A stretch of 42,870 nt of DNA, taken from Isotricha intestinalis (Eukaryota > Ciliophora > Litostomatea > Vestibuliferida > Isotrichidae). Every line of letters begins with the position of its first letter. Position 1 is the stretch's first letter. The translations under genes and the position numbers were made by a program. Below the pieces are notes generated by a model. The model was not told the origin of the DNA. It saw only the letters and a program-made list of their open reading frames with translations, and made no database searches. Positions 19,703 through 27,587 of this stretch are shown in pieces. Location of the stretch: positions 1 through 42,870 of the forward strand of contig JAJJLU010003642.1 of NCBI GenBank assembly GCA_023807065.1. Reading direction: 5' to 3'.

Positions 19703-20785
19703 ATGGAAACAAAGAGAAAAGTAAAAAAACACAAATAAAATTATATAACATTTCTGAAAATTAGATAGAAGAAGTAGATTTCCAATTCACCATAGGAAAC
19801 AACAAAACATGGTGTTGTAAGAGAATAATATCAGGTTACAAATATTACAACGTATTTTTTTCTTTTCTTTTATTTTCATTACCATTCTCGATATTTATAG
19901 CAATAAACATAAAAGTAAAAAAAAAAATATTAAAAACAATTAAAAAAAAAAATTTTTTAGATTGAAGAAGAATACAAAAAGAGTTTGCCACCAATAATAA
20001 TATCCTCTCTAATATACATAATAACAACATATTCAGTATTTAGAGGAGGATTTACAGATCCTGGAATATTAGAAAGACAAATGGAATCTGATTTTTATTC
20101 TCCTCGAAGAAATATTATAAGACAAGTAATAAATGGTCATATTCATCCAATAAATTTTTGCTTTACTTGTAATTTATTTCGTCCTCCAAGATGTTCTCAT
20201 TGTGCTACTTGTGATAATTGTGTCAGAAGATTCGATCATCATTGCATTTGGTTAGGTAATTGTATTGGAGTTAGAAATCATAAATTTTTTTATTTTTTAG
20301 TTTCTTCACTCATTGTAAATGGAATTTTTCAAATCGGTTATTCTATTTATTTTATTGTTTTTCAAAGTAAGAAGAAGGTTAAAAAATTTAATTTATTGAT
20401 TTATATTTCTTTCTCTTTTGTTATCTTTTTTGATGTTTGCTTTATTGTCTTCTTTCTTGGAAAATTATGTGTTTTACATTCATGGTTAATTTTCACAAAT
20501 ACTACTTTCTATGAATATTTTAAAAAAAAATGGAAAAAAATCCCTGGGTTTAATCCTTTTAGTTTATTTTGTGGATATCATTCTTGTAGGTTATTATTTT
20601 TTTCTAGTAATAAATCTTATTTACATTTAAGGAAAGAAGATTATATTAGAGAAAATGATAGTATTGAAATTAGGAAAGAAAGTGAAAATGAAAAGTTTAA
20701 TAATCATTTAATCACTAATGTTGATGGAGATCTTGTAGATAAACAAATCATTTATAAGAATATTAAAAATAAAGGAAAATATTAA
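19703..20785 (+). CDS. DHHC palmitoyltransferase (three exons: 19703-19720, 19765-19914, 19961-20785)
   Basis: The longest open frame starts only at 19985, in mid-domain. Splicing two short GT-AG introns (19721-19764 and 19915-19960, both phase 0) restores an ATG and a complete N-terminus, giving 330 residues. Exon 2 supplies FTIGNNKTWCCKRIISGYKYYN and the first transmembrane helix. This resembles the GRNKFYCDGR-type start of the ZDHHC9/14/18 class. Exon 3 carries TM2, the Cys-rich domain (NFCFTCNLFRPPRCSHC), the catalytic DHHC at residues 148-151 and TM3-4. It continues with a TTFYEY segment (TTxE position) and NPFSLFCGYHSC. The enzyme S-acylates cytosolic Cys residues at Golgi or plasma membranes; a possible client in this window is the MGC-type protein at 14629, which is an inference. 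Confidence 0.93.
19721..19764 (+). other. Intron 1 of DHHC gene, 44 bases
   Basis: Begins AAA|GTAAAA and ends TTAG|ATAGAAGAA, phase 0, and contains in-frame stops. Removal joins six codons from the ATG at 19703 to the exon encoding the conserved N-terminal GNNK...CCKR motif. Confidence 0.85.
19915..19960 (+). other. Intron 2 of DHHC gene, 46 bases
   Basis: Begins AAA|GTAAAA and ends TTTTAG|ATTGAAGAAG, phase 0. Without removal the first transmembrane exon runs into a TGA a few codons later. With removal it joins in frame to IEEEYKKSLPP and the rest of the enzyme. Confidence 0.88.
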
Positions 20786-20864
20786 TTTTTTTATTATTAT
20801 ATTTTTTTTTTATTCTTTTTTTGGAATTTTTCATATTTTTTTTTATTATGTTTTAAAAAATTAA

Positions 20865-23800
20865 ATGAAAATTTTATGTTTGAAGAAAACAAAAAAACCT
20901 GAATTTTCTTTTACTCCTAAGAAACCAAATAATGTTAGTTTTAATCAGAGAAATTCAGATGAAATAATAGAAGAATTTGAAAAAAAAAAATCTTTATTAG
21001 ATTCAGATAATGATTCAAGTAAAATTGCTTTCCCAAAACTATTGAAAAAAAAATCAATCTTATCATGTTTTGATATATCAGAAAATATATTAAATCAAGA
21101 ATCAGATTATATTTCAAAATATTTAAGAACAAATTTAAGGCTTCCAGAATCAAAAAAACCATTAGATATAAAGAATCACCTTCAAAAATTATTAGGAGAA
21201 AAAAAAAAAAGTGTAATAATAAAAACGACAGTAAATAAAGAGTTTTCAAATAATTTATTAAAAAATATAAAAAAAAAAAATTTTCATAGTACAATAACAA
21301 AAGGAAATTCAGTTTTTGATTCTTCAAATTCAACTAATTTTTTTTTAAATGAGAAAAATGATTCTTTAAGGGATGAAAAAAAAGAAAAAAAAAAAATATA
21401 CAATAAATTAATAAAAAAATATTATTGTTGTGATATAAGTAAAGATATTATATATAAAAATGGAGGATATAGAAAATTATTTAGACAAAACAAATTAAGT
21501 GATAGTGAAGAATCTGATGATTTAATAATTAATATTGATTCTACTGAAAAATATATTATTAAAATTACAAATGAATATTATGTTTTATTTCAAAGTTTTA
21601 TTTTTATTCTTATTTTTTTTTTTATTATTATTTATCCTCTTTCTTTTGCTTTTGATTATTATTTACCTAAATCTTTTATTATATTTATTGATATTATCTT
21701 TATTATTGATTTTTTAATTGGATTTTTTATTGGTTATTATGATGAAGAAGGTAAAATCGTTAAAAATTTATCTTTATGTGCTTATCATTACATGACAAAT
21801 AAATTTGTTAAAAATTTAATCATTTCTTTTCCTCATACTTCAATATATTATAATACAGATTCCTTATATAAAATAATTCCAATAATTAGAATATTAAAAT
21901 TTTATGAATTTACATATGAAGAAAAAGATTCTGAAATGTTTTATGATCAATTAATAATTAATTTACATATAATAAAATCATTAAGTGTTCATAATCCAAT
22001 ATATTCATTTATAGAATTTTTCTTCGGACTTTTATTATTATTACACATATCAACATGCATATTTATATTATTAGGAAAATTGTATTATCCAAATTGGACA
22101 ACTCAAAATTTAGAAGATAATTCAAAAAGTTCAAAATATATAACTGGATTTTATTATTCTTTAACTACAATAATAACTGTTGGTTATGGAGATATTACTC
22201 CAGTTTCAGAATATGAAAGATTATATTGTATAATATTAATGATTATTGGAGGTTGTTTATATTCTATGGTAATATCTATTTTATCTTCTTTATTTGAAGA
22301 TGTTCAAATTAGAGAAAAAAATTTTAATAAAAATATTTATTTACTCAATGATTTAAGAGATAAATATCGTATTCCTGATATTTTATTTCATAAAGTCTTA
22401 AGATATTTAAAATATACTTCTGTTATTAATAGTAAAGATAACCATTTATTAATGGATTCTTTACCTAATTATTATAAATCTATTTTATTATGTGAAATTC
22501 ATGGTGAAAATTTAAATAATTTAAATTTCTTTAAAGAAAAATCAAATGAATTTAAATTTACTGCAGTTTTATTTTTAAAAGAATTAAATTTAATTAAAGG
22601 AGAATATTTAATTCAAAATGAAGATATAGTAGATGAATTTTATATGGTTAAAAAAGGTATTTTACAAATTCAAAAAGAAACAAATTTTGAAAAAATGATA
22701 AAAATATTAAAAATAAGAGAAAAAGAACATTTTGGTGAAATTTATATGATTTCAAATTTACCAATGCCATTTGATGTTGTTGGTTATTCAAGATATTGTG
22801 AATTATTTTATTTTAAAAAAAGTGATTTTATTTATTTATATGAAGATTACCCAAAAGAAATAGAAAAAATATTAACTTTATCTTGGAGAAATACAATTAG
22901 AATTGAAATGAAAGCTAAAGTAATGTTTGAAAAAGCAGAAAGTCAAGTTGATATAGATAATTTAACTTTATATGAAACTTATAATGAAAATAAAGATAAG
23001 AAAATTAAAAATCTTGATAATAAATTAACTGTTATTCATGAAGAAAATGATACTGTTTATAGTTTAAAAAATGATATTGAAGATAATGAATATTATAATT
23101 GTAATAAATGTAAGAGTAGTTCTATTCTTACTAGAATTAAAAAAGAGAATGATAATAATAAAACAAATGATTATTCTTTTATTTCAAAAGAAAATTCTAT
23201 AAATTCAAAAATTCAAACTTTACAAGGTAAAAGGAATTCTTTTTTTTTAGCCAATCAAAAAGATCCAAAAACATTTGGAACTTCAATACTTTCTTTTAAA
23301 AGTGAAAAAATAAAATCAAATAATAATCGAAGAGGTTCTAATCCAATAAAATTTATTCATCATAAATATATAAAATTAAGTCCATATAGAATTAAATCAA
23401 AACAATCAAATAATTTGAGAAATTCAGATTTATTTCATTTACCAATAATTAACTTTACAAATGATAATAATGATAATAATAATTCAGAAATAAATAAAAA
23501 AAATGAAAATATATATCACAGAACTTTTAGTAATAAGAGTCATAAAATAAATAGAGATTATTCTCATAAACAAATTAATAATTATAATTTAAATTTTAAT
23601 GTTAATATTCAAAATAATTTTACTCATAAAAATTTAGGAAAAAATTATAAAGGAAAAAAAACTAATAAAGGAAATAAAGGAAATAAAGGAAATAAAGGAG
23701 GAAATATTGATAAAATGTTACAAAATTTAAAAGGATTATCTGAAAATTTAAAAAATCCAACTAATTTTTTTAAAAAGAATGATAAAAAAGTTTCTACTTC

Positions 23801-23912
23801 ACAAAGAAAAAATGATAGAATTTATAATTTGAAATATCAAATTGAAAAAATTGATTTTATTTTTGAAAAAATTTTAATATCTATTATAGAAAGAAAAGGA
23901 AAAAATAATTAA
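20865..23912 (+). CDS. EAG/CNG-like voltage-gated potassium channel with C-terminal CNBD-like domain
   Basis: 1015 residues. The ~235-residue N-terminus is basic and disordered. S1 lies at about 240-262 and S2 near 268-290. An S4-like stretch near 336 (IIPIIRILKFYEF) has only one Arg and one Lys. S5 is followed by the pore helix and selectivity filter TTIITVGYGDITP (TVGYGD near 438), which specifies K+. S6 and a C-linker lead to a cyclic-nucleotide-binding-homology domain at about 560-665. In its phosphate-binding cassette FGEI is present, but the following segment NLPMPFDVVGYS lacks the Arg that contacts the nucleotide phosphate, as in EAG/ERG channels. The long C-tail is Asn/Lys-rich with four GNK repeats. 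Three 12-A runs occur in the N-terminal coding part. Confidence 0.93.
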   Translation: MKILCLKKTKKPEFSFTPKKPNNVSFNQRNSDEIIEEFEKKKSLLDSDNDSSKIAFPKLLKKKSILSCFDISENILNQESDYISKYLRTNLRLPESKKPLDIKNHLQKLLGEKKKSVIIKTTVNKEFSNNLLKNIKKKNFHSTITKGNSVFDSSNSTNFFLNEKNDSLRDEKKEKKKIYNKLIKKYYCCDISKDIIYKNGGYRKLFRQNKLSDSEESDDLIINIDSTEKYIIKITNEYYVLFQSFIFILIFFFIIIYPLSFAFDYYLPKSFIIFIDIIFIIDFLIGFFIGYYDEEGKIVKNLSLCAYHYMTNKFVKNLIISFPHTSIYYNTDSLYKIIPIIRILKFYEFTYEEKDSEMFYDQLIINLHIIKSLSVHNPIYSFIEFFFGLLLLLHISTCIFILLGKLYYPNWTTQNLEDNSKSSKYITGFYYSLTTIITVGYGDITPVSEYERLYCIILMIIGGCLYSMVISILSSLFEDVQIREKNFNKNIYLLNDLRDKYRIPDILFHKVLRYLKYTSVINSKDNHLLMDSLPNYYKSILLCEIHGENLNNLNFFKEKSNEFKFTAVLFLKELNLIKGEYLIQNEDIVDEFYMVKKGILQIQKETNFEKMIKILKIREKEHFGEIYMISNLPMPFDVVGYSRYCELFYFKKSDFIYLYEDYPKEIEKILTLSWRNTIRIEMKAKVMFEKAESQVDIDNLTLYETYNENKDKKIKNLDNKLTVIHEENDTVYSLKNDIEDNEYYNCNKCKSSSILTRIKKENDNNKTNDYSFISKENSINSKIQTLQGKRNSFFLANQKDPKTFGTSILSFKSEKIKSNNNRRGSNPIKFIHHKYIKLSPYRIKSKQSNNLRNSDLFHLPIINFTNDNNDNNNSEINKKNENIYHRTFSNKSHKINRDYSHKQINNYNLNFNVNIQNNFTHKNLGKNYKGKKTNKGNKGNKGNKGGNIDKMLQNLKGLSENLKNPTNFFKKNDKKVSTSQRKNDRIYNLKYQIEKIDFIFEKILISIIERKGKNN
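23664..23699 (+). repeat. 9-base repeat coding NKG, four copies
   Basis: Four exact in-frame AAT-AAA-GGA units in the channel's disordered C-terminal tail encode Asn-Lys-Gly repeats. Identity of the units suggests slippage-type expansion. Confidence 0.85.
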
Positions 23913-24093
23913 AATTTATATTAGATTATTTTGTTATAAATATATATATATTAAAAGATATATTTAATATTTGAATAATAATTATTTATTTATTGATTTA
24001 ATTATATTAAAAAAAAAAAATCTTGTATTAATTCCCCATAATGATTATAGAAAAATTTTAAAATCTACAATAATATTATTATTAATTAATTGA

Positions 24094-25476
24094 ATGATAG
24101 AGAAAAAAGAAATGAAAGAAATATCATCATCAACAAAAAAGAAATCGTTTATAATAATTTCAATATCATATATTTTAGTATTTTACTATTTAAATGTTAA
24201 AAATTCACTTATTCCGCAATGTGATGAACCATATCATTTAAATCAAACAATATATTATAGAAATAATCTTTTTTTAGCTCATACTAAAAGTTTAACAACA
24301 TTTCCAGGGACATTTTTTTTAACTCAAATTTATCAAAGAATAATTAATAGAGGATATATTAATATAAAAGATAAAGTTTTAAGAAAAAAATATATTGATA
24401 ATTTAAATTATAATGAATATCTAATTTTTTTATTTGATGGGAGAATTATGGCAATTTTTTTTTCTTTATTAACCTTATTTATTTTAACTTATTTTAAAAT
24501 TAAATCAATTTATTTTATTTTTACTATTGCTTTTTTACCTATTAGATTTATATATTGTTTTTTAATTTACACTGAAAATACTTCTCTTTTATTTCTTGTA
24601 ATTTTTTATTTTTTTTCAAATTATAAAAAGACAAATCAAATAAATTTATTTATTATTAGTTTATTTATGATATTAATGAGACAAACTAATATAATTTGGA
24701 TTAATTATTTACCTTTAATTGAAGTTTTCCAATTAATATATTGTATTAATTTTGATATTAAAAATCAAATTAATAAAGTCTTAAATATAATTAAGAAATT
24801 TATTTATGTTTTAATTTTAGATTTAATTATGATTATATTTTATTTTTTAAATGGAAAAAGTTTTGTATTAGGGTCAAAAATACATCATCCTTTAAAATTT
24901 CATTCTGCACAAATTATTCATTTTTGTTTTTATTTTATTGTTCATTTTCCTTTTTTCAATTTAAAAATATTTGAAATGCTCACAAAAATAAAAAATATGA
25001 AAAAAATAATTAAATGGATTTTTTTTTCATCAATTATATATATAATTTTTATATTAAGTTTATTTAATAATTATAAAGGCTGTGACTCCCTAAGAATAGA
25101 AAAACATTATAATGATTATTATTATTTAATTTTTTTTTGTAACGAAAGAAATAAGAATATTTTACTTATATATTTATCTATTATAATGGGAGCAATAATT
25201 TCAGATGATTTTAATTTGTTTTTCAATTCGAAAATATTTTCTTGGTTTATTTGTTCTTGTCTTTCTTCAATGTGTGAAGTATATGTTGAAGTAAGATATT
25301 TTTTACCATGTTATATATTATTAATGCTTATAATTAATGATTATAATAATGAAAATAAAGGAGAAAATTTTGGATATTATTTTTTTAATAACCCTATAAA
25401 CATTATTTTTGGAATTTCCTTAGATTATATTTTAATAAATAATATGATAAAATCCCCGAATTATAAGGTATATTAA
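24094..25476 (+). CDS. ALG10: ALG10-type dolichyl-P-glucose alpha-1,2-glucosyltransferase
   Basis: 460 residues (human about 473), a polytopic ER membrane protein adding the terminal third glucose to the lipid-linked N-glycan precursor. Family landmarks are visible. After TM1, the lumenal PQCDEPYHLNQTIYY corresponds to the MDE-x-FH motif, and TFPGTFFLTQIY corresponds to the TTLPG step. LMRQTNIIWINYLP matches the strongly conserved RQTN-IW motif. About 11-12 hydrophobic segments follow, and SKIHHPLKFHSAQIIHF and RYFLPCYILLM also fit. The start ATG lies in a short charged N-tail before TM1. The final step of precursor glucosylation implies an oligosaccharyltransferase that prefers glucosylated donors. 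It follows the channel by 181 bases. Confidence 0.95.
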   Translation: MIEKKEMKEISSSTKKKSFIIISISYILVFYYLNVKNSLIPQCDEPYHLNQTIYYRNNLFLAHTKSLTTFPGTFFLTQIYQRIINRGYINIKDKVLRKKYIDNLNYNEYLIFLFDGRIMAIFFSLLTLFILTYFKIKSIYFIFTIAFLPIRFIYCFLIYTENTSLLFLVIFYFFSNYKKTNQINLFIISLFMILMRQTNIIWINYLPLIEVFQLIYCINFDIKNQINKVLNIIKKFIYVLILDLIMIIFYFLNGKSFVLGSKIHHPLKFHSAQIIHFCFYFIVHFPFFNLKIFEMLTKIKNMKKIIKWIFFSSIIYIIFILSLFNNYKGCDSLRIEKHYNDYYYLIFFCNERNKNILLIYLSIIMGAIISDDFNLFFNSKIFSWFICSCLSSMCEVYVEVRYFLPCYILLMLIINDYNNENKGENFGYYFFNNPINIIFGISLDYILINNMIKSPNYKVY

Positions 25477-25557
25477 AAAAAAAGAATTTTATTAAAAAAT
25501 ATTAAAATTAAAAAAATAATTTATTACAATCTTATTTTATAATATTGAAATAAAAAA

Positions 25558-26187
25558 ATGAGTAAATATGATGATATAAATTATCAAACATATAAAGAAA
25601 GGGTTCAAAAAGAATTACCTCATTATCAAAAAGAAAAAAATGATGTAAAAGATTTTCCAAAAGAATATAAAAATCAACCAATAGAAAAAATAAAAGAATT
25701 ATTGAAATTTAAAGATCCAGAAGAAGTAAAATATTTTGATTTTATGAATAATAATCAAGACTATGTAACAAATAAATATTTAGATAAAGCAAGAATTTTC
25801 AAAGATACTTTTACAGATGATGAAAAATTAGAATATTTATTAGATTTTATTAACGAAATGTATGGAGTTATTACACCTAAAGTTTTTAAAACAAAATTAG
25901 AAAAAATGTTTTATTTAGAAAATTCAAATTTTAAAGAAGAAGATTATGAAAAAATGATAAAAAATTATTTTAAAAATAATTTCATCAATTTAGAAAATGA
26001 TGATCATAGATTTAAATTTAAACAAATTATTTTTGATGATTATATTAAAGCAAGCAATGTTCAAAATCAGAATAATATTGGAAATTTTGTTTTACCTCAT
26101 GCTGTTGAAAATTCTATTCATATTTCAGATAACAATATTGAAAATGATGAAGAAGAAGAAAGAAAAATAAAAGAACAAGCTATTTAA
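25558..26187 (+). CDS. Small acidic, mostly helical protein of unknown function
   Basis: 209 residues without signal peptide or transmembrane segment. The sequence is mixed and folded-looking, not low complexity: FPKEYKNQPIEKIKELLKF, then TFTDDEKLEYLLDFINEMYGVITPKVFKTKLEKMF, then EDYEKMIKNYFKNNFINLE. The final ~35 residues are acidic and probably disordered. I recognise no family. Helical pairs separated by short loops are vaguely EF-hand-like, but no calcium loop is seen. The gene converges with the TMEM237-like gene, with only 88 bases between stops. Confidence 0.82.
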   Translation: MSKYDDINYQTYKERVQKELPHYQKEKNDVKDFPKEYKNQPIEKIKELLKFKDPEEVKYFDFMNNNQDYVTNKYLDKARIFKDTFTDDEKLEYLLDFINEMYGVITPKVFKTKLEKMFYLENSNFKEEDYEKMIKNYFKNNFINLENDDHRFKFKQIIFDDYIKASNVQNQNNIGNFVLPHAVENSIHISDNNIENDEEEERKIKEQAI

Positions 26188-26275
26188 AAATATAAGTGAA
26201 AATATTTATTTTTTTTTTTAAAATAAAACTTAAAAAAACTTTTAAATAAAATTTGAAAAAAAAAAATGAAAATAA

Positions 26276-27538
26276 TTAAATTCCATCATCATTAGTATCA
26301 TCTTGTTCTCCTAAATAATAATTAACTTCAACTTTAGGTTGAATGATTTTTTCTTCTTCAGGTTCAACATTAACATCAAATACATTAAGAATAAATAAAA
26401 GAATGACTAAAATATCAACAATATAATGAATAGTTCTATAACCTTTAAAGAAGTCTTCATTTGCAATATGATCATAAAATTCATCATTTTCAACACAACC
26501 AATATAATTTAATCTTTGAACTCTTGTGACTAAAAAAACTTCAAATCCAAAAACAAAAACAAAGAAAATGAGTAAAACAGCAGAAAAATACATTTTTTTT
26601 TTTAATCTTGTGAAAATAGAAATAGAATCTCGACTAAATTTATTTCTAATTAAATTATATTTTTGATAAGCAGAAATAAATTTAATTCCATTTCCAACAA
26701 TAGAAGCAAAACTTAAAGTATGAAAAATATTAAACATTATCATTACCATATTTCCATGAGTTCTTCTAAAATTTTCCCAATTTTCCATACTTGTTAATAT
26801 TATTATATGTAATAAACCCATTCCTGCTAAAATACCTTGGGCAAATAAAAAAATTAATGTTACTTTTGACATTGTCTTTGTTATTACTTGTGTTAATTCA
26901 TCATCAAATTTTTGAAAAAGCTTTTTTTCTGTTAATTCTCTTAATTCTATATTTGTCAATGGCTTTCTTCTTTTTAATTTTTTTGCACTTTTCAAATTAG
27001 TCATTTCTGGTTCTTCATCTACTATATTTTTTTGTTGATATGATTCTTCCTTTAATGATGGCTTTAATATTGGAATTTTACCTTTTTCTTTTTTTTCTTC
27101 TTCTTCTTTTGTTGATGCTTGAATTATTTTTAAAAATTCATCATGATGAAGACTTTCTATATAATATTCTGTATTTTCTTTAGGAATATTTTCATTTATT
27201 TTTGGTTTTTCAAAATTTATTTCTCTATTTTCATATAAATCATAATTATCATTTTTTAAATCATCTTCTTCTACATTAATATTAACTGCTCCATCTGCTT
27301 TGTGACGGTGATGCATTTTGTTACGTAAATTTCTACGATCTAATTCATCAAAAACATAAGTCGGAGAATTGTTTTCTTGATTGTCATTATTTTGATTTAA
27401 TTGAGGACGAGAATCTTCTATTTCGTTATTTCTATTTATTGGAATTTCATTCTGATTTGTTAATGGATTCAAATTCGAATTTTCTTCTCCTTCCACATTA
27501 TCTAAACGACGAGGCTTACGTCTTGGGATACGACTCAT
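26276..27538 (-). CDS. TMEM237: TMEM237-like ciliary transition-zone membrane protein
   Basis: 420 residues (human TMEM237 about 408) with the same layout: a hydrophilic, charged N-terminal half (~1-215) and four C-terminal transmembrane helices at about 221-246, 259-283, 313-336 and 364-384, then a short acidic tail. The TM1 motif FLFAQGILAGMGLLHIIIL fits the family's HGFLAG-type first helix, and the spacing of helices 2-4 also fits. TMEM237 is part of the MKS/transition-zone module that gates cilia, and it is mutated in Joubert syndrome. The assignment rests on remembered family features, so it is fairly but not fully secure. The start codon lies just 49 bases after the COG6 stop on the same strand. 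Confidence 0.7.
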   Translation of the reverse strand: MSRIPRRKPRRLDNVEGEENSNLNPLTNQNEIPINRNNEIEDSRPQLNQNNDNQENNSPTYVFDELDRRNLRNKMHHRHKADGAVNINVEEDDLKNDNYDLYENREINFEKPKINENIPKENTEYYIESLHHDEFLKIIQASTKEEEEKKEKGKIPILKPSLKEESYQQKNIVDEEPEMTNLKSAKKLKRRKPLTNIELRELTEKKLFQKFDDELTQVITKTMSKVTLIFLFAQGILAGMGLLHIIILTSMENWENFRRTHGNMVMIMFNIFHTLSFASIVGNGIKFISAYQKYNLIRNKFSRDSISIFTRLKKKMYFSAVLLIFFVFVFGFEVFLVTRVQRLNYIGCVENDEFYDHIANEDFFKGYRTIHYIVDILVILLFILNVFDVNVEPEEEKIIQPKVEVNYYLGEQDDTNDDGI

Positions 27539-27587
27539 TTTTTATTTTATTTTTTTTTATTTTTGAAATTTAAAATTTTTTTTTATT

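Noticed and set aside
19985..20785. DHHC gene starting at TTG 19985
   Set aside because: It would lack TM1 and the conserved N-terminal motif, both recovered by two short introns.
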